A DNA stretch of 35,516 nucleotides from JAENVT01 sp031412355 (lineage in GTDB: Bacteria; Actinomycetota; Acidimicrobiia; Acidimicrobiales; Ilumatobacteraceae). The position numbers were made by a program, and so were the translations under genes. The stretch lies in assembly GCA_031412355.1 (NCBI GenBank), contig JANOCR010000001.1:1-35516 (forward strand), in the 5' to 3' direction. Shown here piece by piece: positions 7,636-15,472 of the stretch (position 1 is the stretch's first letter; the number at the start of each line of letters is the position of its first letter). The notes beneath the pieces are model-generated. The model was not told the DNA's origin. It did no database searches and worked only from the letters and a program-made list of their open reading frames with translations.

Positions 7636-9350
7636 GTGTTCGCGCGCTCCACGATGGTCACGACACCGCGAGTGCCGTCGACCTCGATGAGATCGCCGGT
7701 CTTGATGCGCAGCGTTGCCACCGACGTGCCGACCACGCACGGTATGCCGTACTCGCGGCTGACCGTGGCGGCGTGCGTCAGCGAGCCGCCGCCATCACAT
7801 ACGCATGCGCCGATGATGGCGAACGCCGGTGTCCAGTTCGGTGAAGTGGCCTCCGTGATCAGGACCTCGCCTTCCTCGAGATCGAACAACTCGGTCGCCG
7901 ACACCATGACACGCGCCCGACCGGTGTACGTGCCCGCCGATGCGGGGAAGCCGTTCAGCGTCGTGGTGTGCGGATCGGCCTTGAGGCCCTCGAAGTAGTG
8001 GCTGTGCATGCCGAAGATCTCGATCAGGACCGGATCTTCGACCTTGTCCGGAAGCGTGCCGACCACCTTGGGGATCTCGCCGCGAAGCTCCTGGTAGTGG
8101 TCGTAATATTCGTGCCGAGCGGTAGCGATCGACTGCTTGTCCTTCCACAGTGTGTGGCCTCCGCACACCTCCATCAACTCGGGGAAGAACAAGAAGGTGG
8201 TGTCGTCGTACTTTTCGGCGCCGACCGCCTCGGCTGCAGCCAAGGCACCCCGCCGCATGGGGATCGACGACCTCAGGTCGATGTAGTAGTTGTGGTCCTC
8301 GTTCCACCAGGCGAAGTTGGCGACGGTGCAGATGGCGAGCAGTTCGTTGAACGCCGCCAGTTCGCCACCGTTCAACTGCGAGCGTGCCGCATCGATGGCT
8401 TCGTCGCGCTCGCGGTGCGAGTCGACCAATGAGCGGTCGAAGTCGTGACGTTCTTCCATCTGCACGAAGTTGCGCAACTGGCCGAGGGGCGACGATTGGT
8501 CCTCGATCCACGACGGGATGTTGATGTCGGCGATGCCCTCGGTGCGCCATCCATGGATCTTCAAGAAGTCGTCGAACTTGGTCAGCCAGATCGACGCATT
8601 GCCGCCGGCTGATGACAGTGCGCTGCGGATCTTGTCGGGCTCGTCGTCGAACAGATCGGCTATGCCGAGACGGTTGGCCTCGTCGGCCAGATCCCACATC
8701 GCCCGGTCGGTTTCCATGATCTTGCTGTCGCGACCCTGCAGCATCTTGGCGATGTTGCCCGGATCGATTCCGTTGCCTGCGCACAGCCCGTAGAGCTGAA
8801 GGTAAATGGCCAGCAATGGGTACATGATCTCGAAGTGGATCTCCCACGCGCGGGTGTTGAACGTGCGCGCGTCGGTGATGTATTGCCCGATCTCAGCCAG
8901 CGACTTGCCGGCGAAGTCGTAGCTCTCGAAGTAGCCGAGGCCGAGCTCGAGCTCCCACTTCCGCTCTTCCCAGATCGCATCGAAGTTGCCCAGGAACTTG
9001 GGCATGTTCTTCTCGATCCTTGCTGCCCTGTAACCGATTTCCCATTGCGAGGCGACCGGGACTTCGCCCTCGTAGAGGAACGGTCCACCCATTCGTTGCA
9101 CCAGGCCGCCGGCAGGAGGAAGCGGCAACTGATGGGCGGCAAGCTGTGTTGACCACGCGGCGCCGATGACGAACTGGAACCCGAGCGGCGAGAACCCGCG
9201 GGGCCAGTGGAAGTCGACGAACCAGAATCGCGACTCGTCTTCCTTGCGGAAGGGTCCGGACTTCATGCGCAGCCAGGGGTCGTCGATGTGCTCCGGCTTC
9301 CAGCCTGGGTACCAGTCGAGGAACTGGTCGACGGGAACGATCTCTGCCAT
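7632..9350 (-). CDS. PEP-utilising mobile (phosphohistidine) domain protein, phenylphosphate synthase subunit 1-like
   Basis: This is a 572-aa protein. The last ~90 residues are the swivelling phosphohistidine domain of PEP synthase/PPDK: GEVLITEATSPNW, then C-D-G-G-G-S-L-T-H-A-A with His526 as the likely phosphorylated residue, then EYGIPCVVGT. The first ~440 residues are helical and rich in Trp/Tyr, and I see no ATP-grasp domain. Known relatives with this make-up are the ~70-kDa subunit 1 of phenylphosphate synthase, whose histidine carries phosphate to phenol while a separate ATP-grasp subunit charges it, and C-terminal parts of rifampicin phosphotransferase-type enzymes. ATG 9350 is preceded by a GGGGG ribosome site about 9 nt upstream. 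It heads an operon with SDR, amidase and ABM genes. No ATP-grasp partner is encoded in the window, so the acceptor and phosphate donor are unknown. Confidence 0.75.
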   Translation of the reverse strand: MAEIVPVDQFLDWYPGWKPEHIDDPWLRMKSGPFRKEDESRFWFVDFHWPRGFSPLGFQFVIGAAWSTQLAAHQLPLPPAGGLVQRMGGPFLYEGEVPVASQWEIGYRAARIEKNMPKFLGNFDAIWEERKWELELGLGYFESYDFAGKSLAEIGQYITDARTFNTRAWEIHFEIMYPLLAIYLQLYGLCAGNGIDPGNIAKMLQGRDSKIMETDRAMWDLADEANRLGIADLFDDEPDKIRSALSSAGGNASIWLTKFDDFLKIHGWRTEGIADINIPSWIEDQSSPLGQLRNFVQMEERHDFDRSLVDSHRERDEAIDAARSQLNGGELAAFNELLAICTVANFAWWNEDHNYYIDLRSSIPMRRGALAAAEAVGAEKYDDTTFLFFPELMEVCGGHTLWKDKQSIATARHEYYDHYQELRGEIPKVVGTLPDKVEDPVLIEIFGMHSHYFEGLKADPHTTTLNGFPASAGTYTGRARVMVSATELFDLEEGEVLITEATSPNWTPAFAIIGACVCDGGGSLTHAATVSREYGIPCVVGTSVATLRIKTGDLIEVDGTRGVVTIVERANT

Positions 9351-9575
9351 GTGTTGACCCCCAAGTCAATCGGTGTGCTCGGTGCCCGTTCCCACACGGG
9401 CTGCGAGCAGCGATGTTATATCAAGCGGCTGAAATCACTCACGTCCGCGTCTGAATAGGTGATGTCGGTGTCAGCTCATTGAATGACTGTTGTTCTGTGT
9501 GCTTACACAGACGGCGCGGGACCTGCGCCGAGCCGACATCGGTGAGGCGAACACGCGCCTACTAGCTTCGCCGGA
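9351..9575. promoter_or_regulatory. Divergent intergenic region with three inverted repeats
   Basis: This 225-bp gap separates the (-) swivelling-domain operon from the (+) phosphatase operon, so it must hold both promoters. It contains CTGTGT-GCTT-ACACAG (9495-9510, perfect 6-bp stem), CGGCGC-N7-GCGCCG (9512-9530), and a wider pair GATGTCGG (9461-9468) with CCGACATC (9533-9540). The compact CTGTGT/ACACAG dyad has the form of an operator. No regulator gene is adjacent. Confidence 0.5.
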
Positions 9576-10361
9576 GTGAGCGACAACCATCTGCTGGAAT
9601 CGGCGATCGACGCTGCGCGAGCGGGGGGTGAGCGGCTGATGGATGGCCTGTTGCGCCCACCGGAGATCATTCAGAAGTCGGCTCGTTCGAACATCGTGAC
9701 GTGGGCCGACGAAGCATCACAGGCGACCATTGTCGAGTTGCTGCTCAGTCGCTATCCCGATCACGCGATTCTGGGTGAGGAGGGTTCGGCCGGCAATCCC
9801 GACGGGCCGTACACGTGGATCGTGGACCCTCTCGATGGGACATCGAACTACGCACGCGGCATGTCGCCATGGGGCGTGTCCATTGCCGTTCGCGAGACGG
9901 GTGGTCCGCTGCTCGCCGGGGTGATCCTCGACCCGTTGCGCGACGAGATGTTCGCCGTCGAGCGCGGGGGTGGCACCACTTGCCAGCCGAGTGATACCAC
10001 CGACGTCGGCAAGGCACTGATTGCCACCGGCTTGCAGAACGACGATCCGATGGCGATCCACGAGCACGCCATGCGGATCGAGCAGATGCACCTTCACTGT
10101 CGGGGTACCCGAGCGATCGGGTGCCCGTCGTTCGCGCTCGCGTACGTTGCCGCCGGCAAGCTCGACGGCTTCGTCGAGAAGGACGCGACGTACGCGTGGG
10201 ATGTGGCCGCCGCCGTGCTGCTGCTTGAGGAAGCCGGCGCAGTAGCAACGGGGCTGCACGGCGAGCCGGTCAACCTGGGCGTTGGCGTCACCAACATCGT
10301 TGCGGCCAATGCTCACATCCACGCCGATCTGCTCGACATCGTGACAATGAGGCGGGCCTGA
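9576..10361 (+). CDS. Inositol monophosphatase-family phosphatase
   Basis: The 261-aa protein has the metal-binding motifs of the IMPase/FBPase/CysQ superfamily: Glu68-Glu69 in LGEEG, D-P-L-D-G-T-S-N-Y with Asp84 and Asp87, and Asp209 in AWDVAAA. These bind Mg2+ for hydrolysis of a phosphomonoester (inositol phosphate, histidinol phosphate, PAP or similar); the substrate cannot be fixed from motifs. The start is GTG 9576, with CCGGA immediately upstream. One base separates its TGA from the following SDR start, so the pair is cotranscribed. Its setting next to SDR and esterase genes is unlike a histidine- or sulfate-pathway operon, so a specialised substrate is possible. Confidence 0.82.
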   Translation: MSDNHLLESAIDAARAGGERLMDGLLRPPEIIQKSARSNIVTWADEASQATIVELLLSRYPDHAILGEEGSAGNPDGPYTWIVDPLDGTSNYARGMSPWGVSIAVRETGGPLLAGVILDPLRDEMFAVERGGGTTCQPSDTTDVGKALIATGLQNDDPMAIHEHAMRIEQMHLHCRGTRAIGCPSFALAYVAAGKLDGFVEKDATYAWDVAAAVLLLEEAGAVATGLHGEPVNLGVGVTNIVAANAHIHADLLDIVTMRRA

Positions 10362-10362
10362 C

Positions 10363-11172
10363 ATGGGACGGCTGGAAACCAAGCGAGCCGTCATCACGGG
10401 CGGTGCCAGCGGTCTCGGAGCCGCGATAGCCAGACGATTCGCCGAGGAAGGTGCCGCCGTGACCCTGATCGATCTGTCGCGCGTGGCCGATCGCGCTAAC
10501 GAGTTGGTCGCGGAGCTGCAGGCAACCGGCGCGCAAGCGCACTTCGTGGTTGGCGATGTGCTCGATGTCAACTCGATCCGATCAGCAATCGACGATGCGG
10601 CAACCGCGATGGGCGGCGTCGAACTGTGCGTGGCGTCGGCGGGTGTAGCGGCGCACCCCGATGCTGGATTCGGCAGTTTGCTGGACCTGGATCCAGACCA
10701 CTTCGACTTCGTCAACGACGTCAACGTGCGCGGCGTCTTCCTCACCGTTCAGCGCGCCGCGCAACTGATGATCGATACCGGTCACGGCGGGAGCATCGTC
10801 ACACTGGCATCCATCGCCTCGAAGCGACCCTCGGCGGGCGTGTACAGCGTGTCGAAGGCTGCGGTGTGGATGCTGACCCGCTCGCTGGCCGGCGAGTTGG
10901 CACCACACAAGATCCGGGTCAACGCGATCGGACCCGCCTACGTGACGACCGAGATGCTGTCCGGGATCGCCACGACGATCGTCGGCGACGATCCATCGGC
11001 CAAACAGGCGTGGTACGACCAGCGAGCTGCGCAACTGCCCCTTGGTGTGCTGCCGTCGCCGCTCGACATCGCCAACACTGCATTGTTCCTGTGCAGCGAC
11101 GAGGCAGCGATGTTCACCGGCTCGATCCTGCACCCCGATGGTGGGATGACGTCGGCTACGGGTGGCGGCTGA
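10363..11172 (+). CDS. SDR-family oxidoreductase
   Basis: This is a 269-aa classical SDR. The cofactor loop is TGGASGLG (12-19) and Asp37 favours NAD(H). The usual NNAG is replaced by ASAG (91-94). Catalytic Ser150, Tyr161 and Lys165 are present, and the C-terminus has the usual HPDGGM motif. The substitution in NNAG occurs in several SDR groups and does not by itself imply loss of function. The gene begins one base after the phosphatase stop (TGA-C-ATG), and the next gene starts in the same tight way, so it is the middle of a phosphatase/SDR/esterase operon. The substrate is unknown. Confidence 0.85.
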   Translation: MGRLETKRAVITGGASGLGAAIARRFAEEGAAVTLIDLSRVADRANELVAELQATGAQAHFVVGDVLDVNSIRSAIDDAATAMGGVELCVASAGVAAHPDAGFGSLLDLDPDHFDFVNDVNVRGVFLTVQRAAQLMIDTGHGGSIVTLASIASKRPSAGVYSVSKAAVWMLTRSLAGELAPHKIRVNAIGPAYVTTEMLSGIATTIVGDDPSAKQAWYDQRAAQLPLGVLPSPLDIANTALFLCSDEAAMFTGSILHPDGGMTSATGGG

Positions 11173-11173
11173 C

Positions 11174-12067
11174 GTGTCGACCGTGGACTTCGGCGCGCCG
11201 GTTTCGACCCTGGCGTCGGGTGTGACGGTGCATCACGGCGTCGAGTTCGCGAGCGTCGAGGGGTTTCGGCCGCTGCTGCTCGACCTGTATCTGCCCGCGG
11301 ACGGCGCCGGATCCGCTGCCGCGATCGTGTATCTGCACGGCGGTGGATGGGCCGTCGGCACCCGCCGTCGATTCGGCCGGGCGTTCATCGCGCGGTCGCC
11401 AACTCCGCTCGATCTGCTGGCGCAGGCGGGGTTCGTCGTCGCCACCGTCGACTACCGGCTCAGCGGCGAAGCGCGTTTCCCGGCACAGCTCCACGACGTG
11501 AAGGCGGCGATTCGGTGGGTTCGTGGTAGCGCCGCGCAACTGGGTGTCGACCCGGACAGGCTGATGTTGTGGGGGGAGTCCGCCGGCGGCCACCTGGCGG
11601 TTCTGGCCGGTCTCACCGGCGACATGCCCCAGTTGGAGGGCGAGGTGGGTGACCAAGTTGGCCGGTCGAGCGCGGTCAGCGGAGTCGTCGACTGGTACGG
11701 GCCGTTGAACCTGCTGTCGCTCAGCTCGCAGCATCACCCCGACAGTGACAAGCGACCCGACGACGCCGGCTCGTGGGAATCAGCCTTGATCGGTGCGCCG
11801 CTGCAGGCCGATCCGCAGCGTGCCAGCGCTGCCAGCCCGATCTCCTACGTGCACCCCGGGGCGCCTCCCATCCAGATCCACCACGGCAGCGCCGACACTC
11901 AGGTGCCGTTTGCCCAGAGCGTCGAATTCGTCGAGGCTCTGCGAGCCGCGGGTGGATCGGTCGAGTTGATCGTCGTCAAGGGAAGCGATCACTTCTGGAT
12001 CGACGCTCTCGATGTGGATGCCATCTTCGACACATCCCTAGCATTCGCCCAACGCGTCACCACTTGA
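11174..12067 (+). CDS. Alpha/beta hydrolase (BD-FAE / HSL-like esterase)
   Basis: The protein is 297 aa from GTG 11174. It has the HGGGW oxyanion-hole motif (55-59) and nucleophile Ser136 in GESAGGH, with Asp241 in GSADTQVPF and His273 in GSDHFWI completing the triad. This wording fits the acyl-ester hydrolases related to hormone-sensitive lipase and feruloyl-esterase-like BD-FAE enzymes. There is no signal peptide, so it acts in the cytosol. I prefer GTG 11174 (one base after the SDR stop) over GTG 11162, which would overlap it. An ester-cleaving role feeding the neighbouring dehydrogenases is reasonable but unproven. Confidence 0.82.
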   Translation: MSTVDFGAPVSTLASGVTVHHGVEFASVEGFRPLLLDLYLPADGAGSAAAIVYLHGGGWAVGTRRRFGRAFIARSPTPLDLLAQAGFVVATVDYRLSGEARFPAQLHDVKAAIRWVRGSAAQLGVDPDRLMLWGESAGGHLAVLAGLTGDMPQLEGEVGDQVGRSSAVSGVVDWYGPLNLLSLSSQHHPDSDKRPDDAGSWESALIGAPLQADPQRASAASPISYVHPGAPPIQIHHGSADTQVPFAQSVEFVEALRAAGGSVELIVVKGSDHFWIDALDVDAIFDTSLAFAQRVTT

Positions 12068-12098
12068 CCCAACAAGCACAGAAACAGAGCAGCGAAAC

Positions 12099-12545
12099 AT
12101 GAACAGCGAACCATTGGACAGTGCGACGGACTGGGTGGCCGAGCACACCCGCAAGTACGTCGAGACCGGCGGCGACGACGGGTACATGTGGCGCGGCTAT
12201 CCCACGATCGTGCTGACCACGACGGGGCGCAAGTCGGGCAACCTGCGCCGCAATGCACTGATCTTCGGCCGCGATGGAGATGACTACATCCTGGTGGCGT
12301 CGTACGGCGGCAGGCCGCAGCATCCACTGTGGTACCTGAACTTGGTCGCTGATCCGTCGGTGGCGATTCAAGAGCGCGCCGATGTTGTCCCCGGCACGGC
12401 TGAAACCGAGCCGGAGGGTCCCGACAGAGATCGTCTTTGGGCGCAGATGGTGGAGATCTATCCGCCGTACGCCGAGTATCAGGCAAAGACCGAGCGTCGC
12501 ATCCCGATCGTGCGAGTCCGCGGCGCTACGACAGCGCGGGAATGA
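12099..12545 (+). CDS. Deazaflavin-dependent nitroreductase-family protein (DDN-like)
   Basis: This 148-aa protein has the split-barrel DDN-family signature: VLTTTGRKSGNLRRNALIF near residues 38-56, then YILVASYGG and H-P-L-W-Y-L-N-L at about 75-85. The family binds coenzyme F420 (some members bind FMN or fatty acids) and reduces quinones or nitro compounds; it is characteristic of Actinobacteria and some Chloroflexi. ATG 12099 follows a short 31-nt gap after the esterase gene, with AGCAGCGAAA upstream as a weak ribosome site. Its last 20 bases overlap the convergent luciferase-like gene. F420 use is inferred from the family. Confidence 0.85.
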   Translation: MNSEPLDSATDWVAEHTRKYVETGGDDGYMWRGYPTIVLTTTGRKSGNLRRNALIFGRDGDDYILVASYGGRPQHPLWYLNLVADPSVAIQERADVVPGTAETEPEGPDRDRLWAQMVEIYPPYAEYQAKTERRIPIVRVRGATTARE

Positions 12546-13530
12546 CCTCGCTGGCGAACATTTTCATCGATTGGTGGGTGTCGTCGTTGCTCATCCCGGG
12601 TTGACGCATCTGCAGGGCGAGTTGGGTGATGCGACCGAGGTGGCCGTCGACGAACGGACGGAGCTTGGCAACGACGTCGTCGGGCGTGCCAACGGCTGCG
12701 AACCAGAAACCGGCATTCCCGCTGCGCAGCATCTCCTGTGTAACGCGGGCATCGGCAGGCGCGGCTTCGCCCTGCAGGTTCTTGCGCATCTGATAGAAGT
12801 TGACGAAGTACTCGATACCCGGGCCGGCGATCTCCCACGCCTTGTCGGTGGTGTCCGCGACGAAGACCGGAACCATCACCGACACCGCGTAGTCGGCAGG
12901 GTTGCGTCCACATGCCACCAGAGCGTCGTCGTAGCCGGCGTTGAACGGCGCGATCAGATTCATGCCGCGTTCAGCGGCTCTGGCGAGGTTCTTCGGCCCC
13001 ATGCCGCCCCACCACATCGGTAGTGGTTGTTGCACCGGCTTGGTCGTGAACGTCATGTCGGGAATGTCGTAGAAGCGACCGGAGTGGCCGAACATCGCCG
13101 GTTCGGTGAACGCCCGCTGAATCCAGTCGACCATCTCCCACGATCTCTGGTTCATCTCGGCGGGGTCCTTGCCGAACGTGACGAACTCCTCGTACTGCGA
13201 CCCCGGGCCGACCCCGAGGTCGAACCGGCCGTTCGACAAGATGTCGGCGATCGCCGCGTCCTCGGCCACACGAATCGGGTCATGGAAGGGGAGCAGTACG
13301 ACCGACGTGCCGACCCGGATCCTCTCGGTCCGAGCTGCGACAGCGGTCGCCACCATCATCGGGGACCCTGTCCACTGACACTCTCGGAAGTGATGCTCGC
13401 CGTACCACGTGTTGGTGAATCCGAGTTCTTCGGCGAGCACGGCATCACTGATGTAGTCGGAGTACACGTCCTGAAGGGCGTATGCGGAATCGGGATGGTT
13501 GCGAACAGCGTTCACCAGCGCGTATTGCAC
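12526..13530 (-). CDS. LLM-class (luciferase-like) flavin/F420-dependent monooxygenase
   Basis: The 334-aa TIM-barrel protein is of the bacterial luciferase-like group: LAEELGFTNTWYGEHHF near the N-terminus, RIRVGTSVVLLPFHDPIRVAEDAA, LSNGRFDLGVGPGSQYEEF, then PLPMWWGG. These are the usual flavin-site segments of LLM oxidoreductases, which use FMNH2 or F420H2. The G-R-F-D-L-G-V-G-x-G motif is well kept. The start is GTG 13530 with a good GAAAGGA ribosome site. It is followed downstream by the convergent DDN gene, overlapping it by 20 nt. Upstream on the same strand, 67 nt away, lies the hpaH homologue, so it may belong to the hpaD-hpaH operon and provide an oxygenation or reduction step for aromatic substrates. 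Confidence 0.85.
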   Translation of the reverse strand: MQYALVNAVRNHPDSAYALQDVYSDYISDAVLAEELGFTNTWYGEHHFRECQWTGSPMMVATAVAARTERIRVGTSVVLLPFHDPIRVAEDAAIADILSNGRFDLGVGPGSQYEEFVTFGKDPAEMNQRSWEMVDWIQRAFTEPAMFGHSGRFYDIPDMTFTTKPVQQPLPMWWGGMGPKNLARAAERGMNLIAPFNAGYDDALVACGRNPADYAVSVMVPVFVADTTDKAWEIAGPGIEYFVNFYQMRKNLQGEAAPADARVTQEMLRSGNAGFWFAAVGTPDDVVAKLRPFVDGHLGRITQLALQMRQPGMSNDDTHQSMKMFASEVIPALS

Positions 13531-13597
13531 AATGAGATCCTTTCGTCAACCATTCTGCATCCTGTTTTAGCACCTCCGAAGCATGGGATCGTGATGC

Positions 13598-14401
13598 TCA
13601 CACGAAGTTGCAGGTCACCGTGCCCAGCGGGCCGTAGTCGGCGACGAACTGGTCGCCTGGGCGCGTTGCCGACGCACGGGTGAACGACCCGGCGAGGATG
13701 ATCTGGCCGGGCTCGATCGCCAGCCCGTACGGGGCAATACGACGGGCGACCCAAGCGATCCCGTTGGCGGGGTGGCCAAGCACCCCTGCGGCCAGACCGG
13801 TCTCTTCGACCACACCGTTGCACGAGAAGATGGCACCGATCCAACGCATGTCGACATCGGCCGGCTTGACCTTCTCGCCACCGAGGATCACGCCGGCATC
13901 GGCTGCGTTGTCGGCGATGGTGTCGACGATCGTGCGCGCTCGTTTGGTCACCGGGTGCACGCGATAGCTCCGCGCATCGATCAACTCCAGCGCCGGCTGG
14001 ATGTAGTCCGTGGCGGCCAGGACCTCCTCGACCGTGACCGAGTCGCCGGCCAACCGCCGGCCGATGACGAAGGCCACCTCAACCTCGAGCTTGGGGTCGA
14101 CGAAGTCGTCGTGTCGCAGATCGACACCGGTGGGCATGATCATGTAGTCGAGCAGGGCTCCGAAGTCGGGCTCGTCGATCTTCATCTGCTGCTGCATCGC
14201 CCGCGACGTGAGACCGATCTTGCGGCCGACGAGCTTGGCCCCGTCGGCGATCTGCAGATCAACCCAGGCGCGCTGCACCTCGTAGGCATCGTCGATGGTG
14301 AGGTCTGGGTACTCGACCGATACAGGGTCGATCGGCTTCACCTCGCGCCGAGCCCACTCGTGCCGCTTGGCGAGATCGAGGGCCAGTTCGGGCGTGATCA
14401 T
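13598..14401 (-). CDS. hpaH: 2-oxo-hept-4-ene-1,7-dioate hydratase (HpaH/HpcG)
   Basis: This is a 267-aa member of the fumarylacetoacetase-like hydratase/decarboxylase group, the same length as E. coli HpaH/HpcG. Segments that match that enzyme closely by memory are KIGLTSRAMQ, LEVEVAFVIG, the YIQPALELIDAR run, TIADNAADAGVILGG, GHPANGIAWVA and GQIILAGSFTR. It adds water to 2-oxo-hept-4-ene-1,7-dioate, giving 4-hydroxy-2-oxoheptanedioate, the substrate of HpaI. The metal-binding acidic residues are in E-V-E-V-A-F and the following conserved region. ATG 14401 overlaps the hpaD stop (14398-14401), which supports a homoprotocatechuate rather than a catechol meta-pathway. MhpD/DmpE-type pentenoate hydratase is the alternative and is less likely. 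Confidence 0.9.
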   Translation of the reverse strand: MITPELALDLAKRHEWARREVKPIDPVSVEYPDLTIDDAYEVQRAWVDLQIADGAKLVGRKIGLTSRAMQQQMKIDEPDFGALLDYMIMPTGVDLRHDDFVDPKLEVEVAFVIGRRLAGDSVTVEEVLAATDYIQPALELIDARSYRVHPVTKRARTIVDTIADNAADAGVILGGEKVKPADVDMRWIGAIFSCNGVVEETGLAAGVLGHPANGIAWVARRIAPYGLAIEPGQIILAGSFTRASATRPGDQFVADYGPLGTVTCNFV

Positions 14402-15408
14402 CGGGTGACGCCGTGGCCGTCGGCACCAACGGTGATGCGCTGCTCGTCGCTCTTGCGTTCGCGGATCGGCTGGAGGTTTCCGTCGAGATCGAGCACACGG
14501 CTTGCCTCCTCGTACCAGCGGGGCACGATCGGGTTGGCCCAGAAGTCGCGACGGCGTTGGTCATTGACGCTCCAGCGCAGCGGTTGATGGCCTGGATCGC
14601 CGGTGAAGTAGTCGGTTGTGTAGATCTCGACGCGATGCCCATCGGGGTCGCGCAGATAAAGGTAGAAGGCGTTCGACACGCCGTGGCGGCCAGGGCCGCG
14701 CTCGATGTGATGAAACTCGTTCGTCGCGCCAAGCGTGTCGGCCAGGGTGAGGATGTGGTGCGACTCGGGGCAGGCGAACGCGACGTGGTGCAGTCGCGGC
14801 GACGACCCCTGCGTCGAGGCGATGTCGTGCACCGTCTGCTTGCGGAACATCCACGTCGCGTAGAGGGTGCCGTCGTCGTCCTCGATCGTCTCCGACAGCC
14901 CGAAGCCAAGCGCGGTGTACCACTCGTAGAACCCGCGCACATCGTCGGTGACCAGATTGATGTGATCGAGTCGGTTGATGCTGGCGCCATGTCGCAGGTC
15001 GTAGCGCTGATGGTGATGCCCGATCCACTCGATCTCGTGGAAGTACTCGACGACGAACCCGAACGGATCCTGCACGCGCACGGTCGGGCCGACACCACGT
15101 GTTGCGCCCGCTGGGTAGCGGCGAACCTCGCAACCTCGATCGGTGTGGAACAGCGCGGCGGCATCGAGGGCTTCGGGTGTGCGCACACGGAACGCGAACC
15201 GAGAGCAGGCCGGCTCTGTGCCCTTGCGCAGGATCAGGCTGTGGTGGACGAACTCCTCGTGGCCGCGGAGGTACACGGCTTCGTCGTCCTCGAAACTGAT
15301 CACAAAGCCGAGCCGATCGACCCAGAAGTGCTTGCTGGCGCCGAGGTCCGTAACGATCAATTCGGCGTACGCCGATCGAACGATGTCGGGAGGGTTAGAG
15401 GTGGCCAT
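14398..15408 (-). CDS. hpaD: 3,4-dihydroxyphenylacetate (homoprotocatechuate) 2,3-dioxygenase
   Basis: This type I extradiol dioxygenase has two VOC modules and is 336 aa from ATG 15408. The metal ligands are His149 (RLDHINLV), His208 (RLHHVAF) and Glu261 (HRVEIYT). Their spacing of 59 and 53 residues equals that of His155, His214 and Glu267 in Brevibacterium fuscum HPCD. The catalytic His of that enzyme (200) corresponds to His194 in KQTVHD. The run ERGPGRHGVSNAFYLY is also shared. It opens the ring of homoprotocatechuate between C2 and C3 to a carboxymethyl-hydroxymuconic semialdehyde, using Fe(II) or Mn(II). An upstream ATG at 15429 is possible; neither start has a clear ribosome site. It overlaps hpaH by 4 nt and is divergent from hpaB. 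Confidence 0.92.
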   Translation of the reverse strand: MATSNPPDIVRSAYAELIVTDLGASKHFWVDRLGFVISFEDDEAVYLRGHEEFVHHSLILRKGTEPACSRFAFRVRTPEALDAAALFHTDRGCEVRRYPAGATRGVGPTVRVQDPFGFVVEYFHEIEWIGHHHQRYDLRHGASINRLDHINLVTDDVRGFYEWYTALGFGLSETIEDDDGTLYATWMFRKQTVHDIASTQGSSPRLHHVAFACPESHHILTLADTLGATNEFHHIERGPGRHGVSNAFYLYLRDPDGHRVEIYTTDYFTGDPGHQPLRWSVNDQRRRDFWANPIVPRWYEEASRVLDLDGNLQPIRERKSDEQRITVGADGHGVTR

Positions 15409-15472
15409 CGACACGATCGTAGGCGGCATGAACGTCTATCGTGCGGCGCAACGATCATGTCGGGGGGACCAC
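15409..15472. promoter_or_regulatory. hpaD/hpaB divergent control region
   Basis: The gap between the two divergent catabolic genes is 64 bp (43 bp if hpaD starts at 15429). It holds the inverted repeat ATCGT-N8-ACGAT (15438-15455), ending 17 nt before the hpaB start, and a palindrome ACGATCGT at 15413-15420 whose ACGATC recurs at 15451-15456. These could bind the cluster's regulator. GGGGGG at 15462-15467 is the hpaB ribosome site. Confidence 0.45.
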
